A stretch of 56,629 nucleotides of DNA from Leptolinea sp964404415 (GTDB taxonomy: Bacteria > Chloroflexota > Anaerolineae > Anaerolineales > Anaerolineaceae): contig CAYOKC010000003.1 in the NCBI GenBank assembly GCA_964404415.1, positions 1 through 56,629 on the forward strand. The letters are read 5' to 3'. Below are positions 9,275 through 18,113 of this stretch, piece after piece. The translations under genes were made by a program, and so were the position numbers. Within the stretch, counting starts at the first letter, position 1. Each line of letters begins with the position of its first letter. The notes under the pieces were generated by a model. The model had not been told where the DNA came from and did no database searches. It saw only the letters and a program-made list of their open reading frames with translations.

Positions 9275-9300
9275 GTTCCCTGCGAAGCCTCGCAGGGAAC
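9275..9300 (-). other. Hairpin between the S- and T-component genes
   Basis: GTTCCCTGCGA (9275-9285) and TCGCAGGGAAC (9290-9300) pair over 11 bp with a 4-nt loop. On the minus strand TTTTCTT follows, so it may terminate partially within the operon and lower EcfT relative to upstream genes. Confidence 0.65.
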
Positions 9301-9316
9301 TTATTATAACGTTGTA

Positions 9317-9868
9317 TTAACGTCCTGACCTTGACGCGATGGCGTCGTACGCCACCAGAAGGATCGGAACCAGGATCAAACCGTTCAACAGGTTGGGGAT
9401 GATTGTCGGGATGAAGTTGGTGGCGATGGTGGTGGGAACATCCACACCGGAGACCCAGATCTCAGAGGCGGCGGCTTCTGCGGCAGCCACAAGAACGGCG
9501 AGGACAATGAAGCCTTCAACTTTGAGGATGTTGCTCCAGCCTTTGTAACCCTTCAAGCCAACCAGAACCACAAGACCGGTGACAAGGCCCATGATACCGT
9601 TCATGAGGTCCCACCAGATCCAGAACCCGTAACCGGAAAGCAGGTCGCCGATGATGTTGCCCAGGAAGCCGGAGATGAAGCCGACGATGGGGCCGAAGAC
9701 GACACCGAAGAACATGGGGATGGCTACGGCCGGGCGGAACGCCACATTACCGGCAGCGGGGATCTGCAGGAAGTTGGTGGCCCATGAGAGCACAGCGTAC
9801 AGGGCGGCGCCAATGGCGGAATACACAACTTCGCGGGTGCCAAATTTCCAGAGTGACTTTTTATTCAT
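9317..9868 (-). CDS. ECF transporter S component (UPF0397-like)
   Basis: Substrate-capturing membrane subunit of an ECF importer, 183 residues with about five or six hydrophobic segments. The stretch VVFGPIVGFISGFLGNIIGD followed by a Trp-rich loop (GFWIWWDLMNGIMG) and the long final segment ending near an Arg tail match the UPF0397/YkoE-type S-component layout. I start at 9868 (MNKKSLWKFG) because TAAGGAGAAGGTC immediately precedes it; the earlier frame to 9952 has no good site. The ligand is not known from sequence. The neighbouring SAM-hydrolase-like genes suggest an adenosyl, methionine-derived or nucleoside compound, which is inference. Confidence 0.8.
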   Translation of the reverse strand: MNKKSLWKFGTREVVYSAIGAALYAVLSWATNFLQIPAAGNVAFRPAVAIPMFFGVVFGPIVGFISGFLGNIIGDLLSGYGFWIWWDLMNGIMGLVTGLVVLVGLKGYKGWSNILKVEGFIVLAVLVAAAEAAASEIWVSGVDVPTTIATNFIPTIIPNLLNGLILVPILLVAYDAIASRSGR

Positions 9869-10003
9869 GACCTTCTCCTTATGGAACATCGAAAGAAATC
9901 TGCCGTATGGACAGTCAATGAGGTAGTGGCAACCGGTTGCAGTAGCTGCCACTCACTATTTTAATATTAAACTTAATTGTTGGCGAATAGTTACGGCAGT
10001 TTC

Positions 10004-11614
10004 CTAGATTGCTTTTACCAGTTCTTCCGCGCGCAGGAAGCGGCCGGTTGCGCTGAAATGCTTTTCATTGACTTCCAACAGCGATGTGGGCAGCACCCGG
10101 CAGCGATTTAGCCGTTCGCGGTCTTTCAGCACGTCCGCCGGGGTGCCATCCGCCACGATCTGCCCGCCATATACCAGCAGGATACGGTTGGCATACACCA
10201 CGGCGAGGTCAACATCATGGGTGATGAACAACACGGAATCAAACCCCGGCATTTGTAATATGGCGTCCATGAACTGGTTGTAATTCCAGTAATCCTGCCC
10301 GGCGGTCGGCTCGTCCATCATCAATATGCGTGACCGCATGGAAAGCACCGAGGCAATACTCACCCGTTTTTGCTGCCCGAAGGAAAGCGCCAGCGGCGGT
10401 GTGTCCAGTTCCGCTTCCATGTGGACGGAATGGATGGCCCAGTTCACATTTTGATCGATCTCATCAGCGGGCATACGCAGGTTGCGCGGTCCGAAAGCGA
10501 GTTCTTCTTTTACAGATGGGGCGAACAACATTTGCGTGGGGCTCTGGAACACATAGCCGATGGTATGCGCGGCCTGTGCCACGGTGACCTTGTGGGTGTC
10601 TTTGCCTTCCAGCAGTACTTTCCCATCTGTGGGTTTGAGCAGCCCCAGCGCGTGTTTGACGAGTGTCGTCTTGCCGGCCCCGTTATGGCCGAGAATAGCG
10701 ATCACATCCCCCTTTTTCACGTCAAAGCTGACGTCATGCAGCACGTCCGGCAGGTCTTCACGGTAGCGGAAGCTTACGTGGTCAAAGTGCACCAATGGTT
10801 CGCCGATTTCCGGTTTGAGCAATGGCTGGAATTCGATCACCGGTTCGTTTTTTGCACGCTGCATCACCACATCTGCCGGCAATTTAATACGGTGGTAATC
10901 CACCACATTCATCAGTCCGGCTGAATCACCATAATAAACCTGTTTGCCTTCATCGATATACAGCACCCTGTCTGGATTGATGCTCAGCACATCTTCCACC
11001 CGGTGCTCCACGATCATCACGGCGATCCCTTTATCGGCCAGGTCGCGGAAAATGGATAGTGCTTCATGCGCGGAGGCCGGATCCAGGCTGGCGAGGGGTT
11101 CATCCAACAACAGTATTCTTGGCTGCATGGCCAATACGCCGGCCAGGGCAACTTTTTGTTTCTCACCGCCTGAAATGGAAAACGTCTCCCGGTCTCTCAG
11201 TTTTAGGATACCCAGGTAATCCAGGGTTTCATCAACCCGGCGGGTGATATCTTCGCGTGAAAAGCCAAGGTTCTCCAGCCCGAATGCAACTTCATTGCGC
11301 ACATAACTGCCCACGATCTGGCGTTCCGGATCCTGAAGCAGGGTTCCGACGGTCTGCGACAGGTCTGCCATGCTCATCGTGGAGACGGATTTCCCGAGCA
11401 GGGTGATATCTCCCCGCATTTCTCCACGGTAGGTGTGCGGGATTAACCCGTTGATACAGCGCATCAGGGTTGTCTTCCCGCAGCCGGAGGAGCCGGCGAT
11501 CAACAGCACTTCACCCGGGAATACCTTGAAAGAAAGGTCGATAATGGCCGGCTCTGTGCGGCTGTGATATTGAAACGTTAGTCCATCAACGGCGATGTAA
11601 GGTTCCGTCAACAC
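10004..11614 (-). CDS. ecfA: Fused ECF transporter ATPase (EcfA1-EcfA2)
   Basis: Two ABC ATPase domains in one 536-residue chain, replacing the usual EcfA1/EcfA2 pair. Domain 1 (about 1-245) has Walker A GSSGCGKTT, signature SGGEKQKVALAGVL and Walker B ILLLDEPLASLDP. Domain 2 (about 265-510) has GHNGAGKTT, a degenerate signature LSFGQQKRVSIASVL with Phe in place of Gly, and Walker B ILMMDEPTAGQD. YkoD-type ECF ATPases share this arrangement. It starts 2 nt after the second DUF62 gene, so it is translated from the same message, and about 135 nt separate it from the S-component gene. It powers import through EcfS/EcfT. Confidence 0.93.
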   Translation of the reverse strand: MLTEPYIAVDGLTFQYHSRTEPAIIDLSFKVFPGEVLLIAGSSGCGKTTLMRCINGLIPHTYRGEMRGDITLLGKSVSTMSMADLSQTVGTLLQDPERQIVGSYVRNEVAFGLENLGFSREDITRRVDETLDYLGILKLRDRETFSISGGEKQKVALAGVLAMQPRILLLDEPLASLDPASAHEALSIFRDLADKGIAVMIVEHRVEDVLSINPDRVLYIDEGKQVYYGDSAGLMNVVDYHRIKLPADVVMQRAKNEPVIEFQPLLKPEIGEPLVHFDHVSFRYREDLPDVLHDVSFDVKKGDVIAILGHNGAGKTTLVKHALGLLKPTDGKVLLEGKDTHKVTVAQAAHTIGYVFQSPTQMLFAPSVKEELAFGPRNLRMPADEIDQNVNWAIHSVHMEAELDTPPLALSFGQQKRVSIASVLSMRSRILMMDEPTAGQDYWNYNQFMDAILQMPGFDSVLFITHDVDLAVVYANRILLVYGGQIVADGTPADVLKDRERLNRCRVLPTSLLEVNEKHFSATGRFLRAEELVKAI

Positions 11615-11616
11615 AA

Positions 11617-12414
11617 TTACTCCTGAAAAACCAGATCAAATTCCATACCCACACCTGCTTTGAGGCGGTCTGATGCGCTGCCCTGAGATACGGCAATTTC
11701 GAGGCAGTCGCTGTCATCCAGAAGGCAGATCAGGTTGCCGGGTTGGGCGGCGCCGTATGTACGGGTAAGACCAGTGATGCTGGTACCCTGAAATTGAATG
11801 GTGAAATTGGTTCGCCCCGCGAGATGCGCGGCTGTAAGGTTGCTGGTCAGGTTGCCAAAGTGGTCCACGTGTAACAATGTGCCGTGCCAACCGTTCTCTA
11901 ATTGGGTGGGAACGGGCAGCTTCAAGAGGACAGGGTCAACCACCGGAGCCCCGAGGGCATTCAATGGCACCCCGGCGGCAATATGAGCCGCGACCGGCGC
12001 GAAGATATCACGACCGTGGAAAATATTGGTGACGTTCGGCAGCCAGTACCGCGCGTTTTCCAGCGCGTAATATTCAACCGGCAGGTCTTTACTCCGCGCG
12101 GCTTCCACCATCAGAGTGCACAGGCCATTATCCGGCCCGATAAATATCTGGTTTCCTAAACGGGCGGCCAACCCTCTGCGGCTGGTACCCACGCCGGGAT
12201 CCACCACAGCGACGTGAATGGAGTTATCCGGAAAATAAGGAGTGCAACGTGAAAGGATCACCGCGCCTTCCAGGATGTTGAAAGGGGTGATGTCGTGGGT
12301 AAGGACAGAGATCCGGGCTTCTGGCGCAATTGAAAGAATCACACCGTTTAAAACCCCGGCGTCATAATCCTTAATCCCGAAATCGGTTGTGAGTGAAATA
12401 ACCGGACGGCTCAT
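11617..12414 (-). CDS. SAM hydroxide adenosyltransferase-like protein (DUF62), second copy
   Basis: DUF62 enzyme of 265 residues. Characterised members hydrolyse S-adenosylmethionine to adenosine and methionine; halogenase relatives use chloride or fluoride. The Asp-Arg-His triad is present: VVDPGVGTSRR (Asp, Arg) near residue 72 and FHGRDIFAP (His) near 130. The adenosine-binding GPDNG and the C-terminal barrel motif DHFGNLTSN near 185 are also seen. It overlaps its paralogue upstream by 4 nt and ends 2 nt before the ECF ATPase. It has no halogenase-specific loop that I can recognise, so water as nucleophile is the default. Two unequal paralogues side by side suggest a hetero-oligomer or divided specificity. 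Confidence 0.88.
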   Translation of the reverse strand: MSRPVISLTTDFGIKDYDAGVLNGVILSIAPEARISVLTHDITPFNILEGAVILSRCTPYFPDNSIHVAVVDPGVGTSRRGLAARLGNQIFIGPDNGLCTLMVEAARSKDLPVEYYALENARYWLPNVTNIFHGRDIFAPVAAHIAAGVPLNALGAPVVDPVLLKLPVPTQLENGWHGTLLHVDHFGNLTSNLTAAHLAGRTNFTIQFQGTSITGLTRTYGAAQPGNLICLLDDSDCLEIAVSQGSASDRLKAGVGMEFDLVFQE

Positions 12415-13214
12415 GCCTGGTCTCCGGTGGCAGCCTGCACTTCAACCAGGTCGCCCGGTTTGATATTGAACTTTTCCGCGGCGTTGCCTTTAACCACCGC
12501 GACGATCAGGTCGTCATCGGTGCCGATCATGGCCGCCAGTTCGCCATCAGGCCTATCTTCAAAAGTGTGTATCAACCCGTTTATCGTCTGGCCGGCAATT
12601 TTGACGGTGATATTTTCATTACCCTGAAGGTGTTTTGACCCAATATTCGTGGCGATATTGCCGAAATTGTCGATAGTCACCACTTCACCCAGCCAGCCGG
12701 AACTCTGATGGCGCGGCTCGGGGTTGGACAGGCGCGCCGGATCGGAGAAAGGTGTTCCCATTTTTTCAACAGGGACACCTTTGGCCAGGTGCGCGGCCGC
12801 CGGAGCAAAAATATCCCGCCCGTGGAAAACCCGGCTGATTTCCGGAAGCCAGAATTCCGGTTTGTCAAGCGCGAAGAAACGGCAGGTAGCACCCTGTTTT
12901 TCCGCTTCCGAAAACACAAGGGAGAACAGGCCGTTATCCGGCCCGACATAGTAATGTCCATCTACTTCAGCGGACATCGGTCTACGGTGAGTGCCCACAC
13001 CGGGGTCAACCACCGCGATATGGATGGTACCTTTGGGGAAGTAGCGGGTCGTTCGCAAGAGAGCAATAGCACCCTGGCGGATGTTTTGCGGCGGAATGTA
13101 ATGGGTTATATCGGCAATTTGCGCATCAGGGCAAATCTTCCAGATGACGCCCTTCATAACACCCACATAACCATCACGCAGGCCGAAATCTGTAAGAATT
13201 GAAATTGTAGGCAT
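12411..13214 (-). CDS. SAM hydroxide adenosyltransferase-like protein (DUF62), first copy
   Basis: First gene of the operon, 267 residues, DUF62 family. Motifs: SILTDFGLRDGYVGVMKG at 5-22, VVDPGVGTHRRPM near 70 (triad Asp and Arg), GPDNGLFSLV near 93, FHGRDIFAPAAAH near 130 (triad His), TIDNFGNIATNI near 186. Known members cleave SAM with water, yielding adenosine and methionine in the cytoplasm. It overlaps the next gene by 4 nt, which indicates coupling. A TATAAT box lies on the minus strand at 13263-13268, about 50 nt upstream, although no convincing -35 accompanies it. Clear divergence from the second copy argues against a recent duplication. Confidence 0.9.
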   Translation of the reverse strand: MPTISILTDFGLRDGYVGVMKGVIWKICPDAQIADITHYIPPQNIRQGAIALLRTTRYFPKGTIHIAVVDPGVGTHRRPMSAEVDGHYYVGPDNGLFSLVFSEAEKQGATCRFFALDKPEFWLPEISRVFHGRDIFAPAAAHLAKGVPVEKMGTPFSDPARLSNPEPRHQSSGWLGEVVTIDNFGNIATNIGSKHLQGNENITVKIAGQTINGLIHTFEDRPDGELAAMIGTDDDLIVAVVKGNAAEKFNIKPGDLVEVQAATGDQA

Positions 13215-13426
13215 ACGAAATCTCCCAATATCATTAAAGTCAGTGTACCGGTCAATCTCCGAATTATATCCCTACGTACGCTGAACACTTCATCAGTTGT
13301 AAATGCGTAAAGCCGGCAGGGTATTTAACTATTTTAGACCAAGTTTATGGACTCGGGTTCCCCCTCTTTTTATAACTGATTTGTTGATATGTTTTCTTCA
13401 CGGATCTATTGTGAAAGGTTGGGAGC

Positions 13427-15853
13427 ATGAAAAATATCCGCTTGCAATTCCGTTCAATTCAAGGCCGGCTGATCTTTTTAATAGGATTATGTCTGGTGAT
13501 TGTAGGGGGAGTGATCATCGCGATCAATGGCGTGACAGCCAGCAACCTCGCGATGAATAACGCCCGCGGAAGCGGTTTGCAGAGCGCCCAAAAGACAGCC
13601 TACCAGGTGAAGGCCGAACTTGAGTTGGGTATGGATGCTTCACGGACATTGGCATCCGCTTTCTCCTTTATAAAAGACCCCGGTCTTCCCATGATCCTGA
13701 CAAGGGATCAGGCCAATGCCATGCTGAGGAAAGTGTTGGAAAACAATCCCGGTTTCCTGGGAATTTCCACCGGGTGGGAGCCGAACGCGTTTGATAGTGC
13801 CGATTCGGACTTTGTCAACGCGGAAGCCCATGATGCCACCGGACGTTTTATTCCCTACTGGGTCCGCGATGAAAAAGGTGAGATCTCGCAAGTGGCGCTG
13901 GTGGATTATGAAACTGAAGGCGCCGGGGAATACTATCTCTGCCCAAAGCGTACCAAAGGAGAGTGTATCCTTGACCCGTACCTGTATGAAATAGGCGGTC
14001 AGCAGGTTCTATTAACTTCGACGATGGTGCCGATCCTTAATCAGGATACATTTTATGGTGTGGTGGGTGTTGACACAACCTTAACCTATTTGCAAAATAT
14101 CGCGGAAAAACTGGATCTATATGAAGGCCAGGCAGAACTCATTTTGATCAGCAGCAACGGGACGGTTGCGGCGGCAGGAAAGCACCCCGAAATGATCGGG
14201 AAATCCATGGCAGATTTCCCTGATAATTTCTCAGAAGCCGATATTGAACTGGTGAAATTGGCCACCGAAGATGTGCGGGTGGAGGGTTCTGTGTTGCAGG
14301 TTGTAACACCTTTCCAGATAGGCAACTCGCCATCAAAATGGACTGTCATGTTACAGATACCCATGAATATCTTAACCCGTGAGGCGATGCAATCTGTAAT
14401 CATTGCCAGCCTGGTTGGCATCGGGTTTATCGTTCTGGGTCTTGTTATCATGTGGTTTGTGATCGGGCGTTCTATTTCCAGGCCGGTAAAAACTCTGGCC
14501 GCAGGCGCGAATTTGATCGCGCAGGGTGATATCCACGTCAGCGGAATTGACAGAAAACAAATTGAATCGATCAATACCATGCGCGATGAGATTGGCGCCA
14601 TCGGGCGGGCATTTTCGGCTGTAGTGAATTACCAGAGTGACATGGCTAATGTGGCAGCGCAGATCGCGGAAGGCGACCTCACCGGCAGTATCACACCCAA
14701 GGGTGAAACAGATGTGCTGGGTCACGCGTTCGTCAAAATGGGTGAAAGCCTGCGGGCAGCGCTGCATGATGTGGCTGAAAGCGCCGAGGCGGTGAACCAA
14801 TCATCCACGCAACTGGCATTCAATTCCCAACAGGCCGGGCAGGCGACCTCGCAGATAGCCATGACTATCCAACAGGTGGCTTCAGGTACATCACAGCAGG
14901 CGGCGTCTATTTCCAAAACCGCGTCATCTGTAAACCAGATGACAGGCGCGATCGACGGGGTTGCCCGTGGGGCTCAGGCGCAATCGGAAGATATTGCCCG
15001 GGCGGTAGTTCTCACCAACCAGCTTTCGCAGGAGATTCAAAAAGTGGCTGGAAACGCGGGTGAAGTGGTACGTGAGTCAACCAACGCTTCAAACGCGGCA
15101 CGCGATGGTGTGAGTATCGTCAACGATACGCTGCAGGGTATGAACACCATTAAGGAGAAAGTGGATATCTCCGCGAAGAAGGTGCAGGAAATGGGTTCGC
15201 GCTCTGACCAGATCGGAGAGATCATCACCACGATCGAAGATATTGCTTCTCAGACCAACCTTCTGGCTTTGAACGCGGCTATTGAAGCCGCCCGTGCCGG
15301 AGATGCCGGTAAGGGTTTTGCCGTAGTGGCAGACGAAGTTCGTAAACTGGCGGAACGTTCCTCCACGGCAACAAAAGAGATTGGCGGTTTGATCAATGGA
15401 ATTCAATCTACAGTTAGCGATGCCGTGAAAGCCATGCAGGATGGTTCAACGGAAGTGGACCTGGGTGTATCCAAAGCGGAACAGGCGGGCAATGCCCTTA
15501 AATCCATTCTTGACGCGGCGGATGAAGTTAAAACCCAGGCGGAACTGGCTGCCGGAGCGACGACTGTGATGGCAAAATCTGCCGATGAACTGGTTACGGC
15601 CGTAGATTCGGTATCTGCCGTGGTGGAAGAAAACACAGCTGCCACAGAACAGATGACGGCCAGCTCGACCGAGGTTTCGCAATCCATAGAGAATATCGCG
15701 TCTATCTCGGAAGAGAATTCTGCCGCCGTTGAAGAGGTGTCAGCATCCACCGAAGAGATGTCTGCGCAGGTGGAAGAAGTATCCGCCTCTGCACAGGAAC
15801 TGGCCGAACAATCATCAAGGCTGAAGGAAGTTGTATCCCGGTTCAAGATATAA
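13427..15853 (+). CDS. Methyl-accepting chemotaxis protein with dCache domain
   Basis: Chemoreceptor of 808 residues. TM1 about 12-35; double-Cache sensor about 37-300 (the distal module contains ILDPYLYEIGGQQVLLTSTMVPI and VVGVDTTLTYLQ); TM2 about 321-346; HAMP about 347-400 with a second HAMP-like unit at EGDLTGSITPKGETDVLG; then the signalling coiled coil with the CheA/CheW tip ASQTNLLALNAAIEAARAGD near 605-625. The conserved amino-acid-binding Tyr/Asp signature of dCache_1 could not be confirmed by eye. GGGAG lies just before the ATG. It is monocistronic, with its own terminator at 15903 beyond an assembly gap. Confidence 0.95.
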   Translation: MKNIRLQFRSIQGRLIFLIGLCLVIVGGVIIAINGVTASNLAMNNARGSGLQSAQKTAYQVKAELELGMDASRTLASAFSFIKDPGLPMILTRDQANAMLRKVLENNPGFLGISTGWEPNAFDSADSDFVNAEAHDATGRFIPYWVRDEKGEISQVALVDYETEGAGEYYLCPKRTKGECILDPYLYEIGGQQVLLTSTMVPILNQDTFYGVVGVDTTLTYLQNIAEKLDLYEGQAELILISSNGTVAAAGKHPEMIGKSMADFPDNFSEADIELVKLATEDVRVEGSVLQVVTPFQIGNSPSKWTVMLQIPMNILTREAMQSVIIASLVGIGFIVLGLVIMWFVIGRSISRPVKTLAAGANLIAQGDIHVSGIDRKQIESINTMRDEIGAIGRAFSAVVNYQSDMANVAAQIAEGDLTGSITPKGETDVLGHAFVKMGESLRAALHDVAESAEAVNQSSTQLAFNSQQAGQATSQIAMTIQQVASGTSQQAASISKTASSVNQMTGAIDGVARGAQAQSEDIARAVVLTNQLSQEIQKVAGNAGEVVRESTNASNAARDGVSIVNDTLQGMNTIKEKVDISAKKVQEMGSRSDQIGEIITTIEDIASQTNLLALNAAIEAARAGDAGKGFAVVADEVRKLAERSSTATKEIGGLINGIQSTVSDAVKAMQDGSTEVDLGVSKAEQAGNALKSILDAADEVKTQAELAAGATTVMAKSADELVTAVDSVSAVVEENTAATEQMTASSTEVSQSIENIASISEENSAAVEEVSASTEEMSAQVEEVSASAQELAEQSSRLKEVVSRFKI

Positions 15854-15875
15854 AACCGGAGTAAATGTTGTAAAC

Positions 15876-15885
15876 NNNNNNNNNN
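15876..15885. other. Assembly gap (10 N)
   Basis: Ten N between a chemoreceptor stop codon and its terminator, in non-coding sequence. Nothing on either side allows the true length to be judged. Confidence 0.95.
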
Positions 15886-15902
15886 GAATAACAGGTTAAA
15901 GC

Positions 15903-15938
15903 AAGTAGAACAGGCCGGAAGACCTGTTCTACTTTTTT
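15903..15938 (+). terminator. Terminator of the dCache chemoreceptor gene
   Basis: AAGTAGAACAGG (15903-15914) and CCTGTTCTACTT (15923-15934) form a 12-bp stem with an 8-nt loop, followed by T residues to 15938. The symmetry also makes it a plausible terminator for the convergent sulfur-relay operon. Confidence 0.88.
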
Positions 15939-15977
15939 ACCGATTAAATTGGGAGGGATCGGTATGGAATTGGTACG

Positions 15978-16478
15978 TTATATAAAGACGATCTGGGCGC
16001 CTTCGGTCATATCCATAAAGTCGCTCGCGGTGACAATATCCTTAACACCGTCGATAAAGTCTTCTTTCTTCAAATTGAACATATCCACTGACAACTTGCA
16101 GGCATACAGATTGGCGCCGGCATCAACCATCATTTCAAGGTATTCACGCACAGTGGGTACGCCGAGTTTCTTCATTTTGTCGTTCATAAGGGCTGTGGCA
16201 ATGGGGGTCATGCCGGGGAATGCACCCAGGAATTGCGGAATGCCGATATAGCCGGGAACGCCCATCATGTTCATCTTCATGCTGGCGTTACCCACCGGGG
16301 GGATTTCCATATGGTCAACACGGTCTTTATTGATCATATCCATACCCCAGAAGGTAAAGAAGATGGTTACATCGATCCCGTTACCGAGAGCGGCCCAACC
16401 CATCACCAGAGCGGGATACGCCATATCCAGGTTGCCTTTGGAGCAGATAAAAGCGATCTTGCGTTGTTCTTCAGCCAT
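15978..16478 (-). CDS. DsrE/DsrF-like sulfur-relay protein
   Basis: Small cytoplasmic protein of 166 residues in the DsrE superfamily, whose members carry or transfer sulfur through a cysteine persulfide. It opens with RKIAFICSKGNLDMAYPAL (Cys12), the nucleotide-fold-like first strand, and holds the likely carrier Cys127 in NLYACKLSVDMF, the position of the conserved cysteine of DsrE proteins. The Met/Gly-rich stretch 65-80 is an insertion relative to short DsrE subunits and resembles the long DsrE forms seen next to SQR and TusE genes. AAGGAGACGAACTA precedes the ATG. It is the last gene of the PocR-SQR-TusE-DsrE operon. The sulfur donor is unknown. Confidence 0.85.
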   Translation of the reverse strand: MAEEQRKIAFICSKGNLDMAYPALVMGWAALGNGIDVTIFFTFWGMDMINKDRVDHMEIPPVGNASMKMNMMGVPGYIGIPQFLGAFPGMTPIATALMNDKMKKLGVPTVREYLEMMVDAGANLYACKLSVDMFNLKKEDFIDGVKDIVTASDFMDMTEGAQIVFI

Positions 16479-16503
16479 TAGTTCGTCTCCTTAAGTTGAA
16501 AAC

Positions 16504-16821
16504 CTAAACACAACCTTCCGGTTTACCCAACCCGGCAATGCGGGCGACTTTCTTGGCGGGGCCTTTGGGGAATAAGGTGAATAATTCCTTGGTGGATACG
16601 CCGCTGCCGTTGGTAATGGTGCGCAATGTGGGAGACGCGCCGTTGGATGCCGCGCTGCCGCGTGAAAAATCGATCACCTTCCAGTGGGCTTCAGTCAAAG
16701 GGTCAATGCCTTCTTCTTTGGCGATTTCCACGGCAATTTCTTTTGTCCATTCACTCGGGTCAGACAGGAACCCTTCATCATTAACTTGAACCGTTTTGCC
16801 TGCGATTGTTTTTGTAGCCAT
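16504..16821 (-). CDS. TusE/DsrC-like sulfur-relay protein with a single C-terminal cysteine
   Basis: A 105-residue DsrC/TusE/DsvC-family protein. The family motifs DEGFLSDPSEW (15-25), LTEAHWKVIDFSR (42-54) and the flexible tail ending GKPEGCV are visible. The penultimate Cys104 (CysA) is the universal sulfur-carrying residue. The second cysteine of true DsrC, ten residues earlier, is absent (Arg94), so it should behave as a TusE-type persulfide carrier and cannot form the DsrC trisulfide used in sulfite reduction. It lies between the SQR-like and DsrE-like genes with an AGGAG site at the start. Confidence 0.9.
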   Translation of the reverse strand: MATKTIAGKTVQVNDEGFLSDPSEWTKEIAVEIAKEEGIDPLTEAHWKVIDFSRGSAASNGASPTLRTITNGSGVSTKELFTLFPKGPAKKVARIAGLGKPEGCV

Positions 16822-16858
16822 AGTAGTCTCCTGAAAATTTATTAGGTAGAAAAGGTTG

Positions 16859-18103
16859 TTACGCGGTTTCCAGTTTCTGTTTACCGGCCATGCTGAATTC
16901 GCTGGGTAATGGAATTTCGATCCCCTGCATCATCATGTACCAGTACATATACCGGAAGAAGAGTTTTCCCCAGTGATTGATAGTTGTCTCTTTCAGTAGA
17001 GAGAAGGGACCAACCATTGGAACGGGGTACGCGCCTGGAAGCGGTTCAACATCGTAGCTGAAGTCGATCAAAAAGCCTTTGTTGAAACCGGATTCGATGT
17101 AGCAACTGGCATGGCCGTCAAATTTGCCGTGCATCTCTTTGTCATTCATATGCGCCAGCAGGTTTTCCACCGCGAACTCGTGCTGGAAATGGACCACCGC
17201 GCCGGCTTTGGAGGTGGGTATATTTGTGGCATCACCCAGAACCCAGATATTTGGCCATTTCTTGGATTGCAGGGTGAATTTATCTGTCGGGACGAAATTG
17301 AGGTCATCGCCAAGCCCAGAACGACCGATAACATCCGCGCCTTTGTTGACGGGAACAGTGATCAACATGTCATATGGAATTTCGCGCTCATCATAAGAGC
17401 GGAGGACATTCTTGCCCGAATCCACTTCACTGGCCATGAAATCAGTTTCAACATGGATGTTCTTTTTTACCAGAATTTCACCCAGGGCTTTGGCCGCCAC
17501 CGGTTTGGTGAAAGCGCCGGAAAGGGGTGTGGCATATACCAGTTCCACTTTATTTCGGATTCCGCGTTTGGTGAAATAGTCATCCGCGAGGAAGAGGAAT
17601 TCCAATGGCGCAACAGGGCATTTTATAGGATTTTCTACCACATTCATTACCAGGCGGCCGCCTTCCCACTTTTCCAATACCGGATGGATGGCGGAGGCGC
17701 CTTTAAACGTGTAGAAATCAAAGATATTCTTATGCCACCCGGCTCCGAGCATACCTTCGGTTTCTTCCGGATGGATATCCACGCCGGTGGCGATCACCAG
17801 GTAGTCATATGTAATTACCCGGTTTTCTTTCATTAATTTAACCCTGTTTGCTTCGGGTTCAATAATCTCAATATCAGAAATGATGAATTCCACATTTCCC
17901 GGAACAAATTTGCGTTTGGGTTTGATTACATCAGATTCCTTGTAGCGGCCGAATGGTAAGAACAGGAACCCCGGCTGGTAATAATGCTGTTCATCCTTGT
18001 CCACCAGAATGACCTTCCAGTCGTGACTGTCCAACTTGGAAACCATTTTTCGGGCCATCATAGTGCCTGCCGTGCCTGCGCCCAGGATCAACAACGTCTT
18101 CAT
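16859..18103 (-). CDS. SQR-like FAD-dependent pyridine nucleotide-disulfide oxidoreductase
   Basis: Flavoprotein of 414 residues related to sulfide:quinone oxidoreductase. The N-terminal FAD-binding GAGTAG is at residues 8-13, VIATGVD near 103 closes the first half, and VLGDATNIPTSKAG (288-301) is the second FAD contact. Two cysteines, Cys162 (PIKCPVAP) and Cys334 (HASCYIES), fall where the sulfide-oxidising pair Cys160/Cys356 lies in characterised SQRs, while the third SQR cysteine (near 128) is missing. The C-terminal 40 residues are aromatic and amphipathic (FFRYMYWYMMMQG), as in membrane-bound SQRs. GAGGAGG sits before the ATG, 10 nt after the regulator gene. It likely produces persulfide handed to the TusE/DsrE proteins; the quinone link is inferred. 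Confidence 0.85.
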   Translation of the reverse strand: MKTLLILGAGTAGTMMARKMVSKLDSHDWKVILVDKDEQHYYQPGFLFLPFGRYKESDVIKPKRKFVPGNVEFIISDIEIIEPEANRVKLMKENRVITYDYLVIATGVDIHPEETEGMLGAGWHKNIFDFYTFKGASAIHPVLEKWEGGRLVMNVVENPIKCPVAPLEFLFLADDYFTKRGIRNKVELVYATPLSGAFTKPVAAKALGEILVKKNIHVETDFMASEVDSGKNVLRSYDEREIPYDMLITVPVNKGADVIGRSGLGDDLNFVPTDKFTLQSKKWPNIWVLGDATNIPTSKAGAVVHFQHEFAVENLLAHMNDKEMHGKFDGHASCYIESGFNKGFLIDFSYDVEPLPGAYPVPMVGPFSLLKETTINHWGKLFFRYMYWYMMMQGIEIPLPSEFSMAGKQKLETA

Positions 18104-18113
18104 ACAATCCTCC

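Noticed and set aside
15978..16821. Dissimilatory sulfite reductase pathway
   Set aside because: DsrE- and DsrC-like proteins are present, but dsrAB and the DsrC second cysteine are not. A TusE-type relay is the safer reading.
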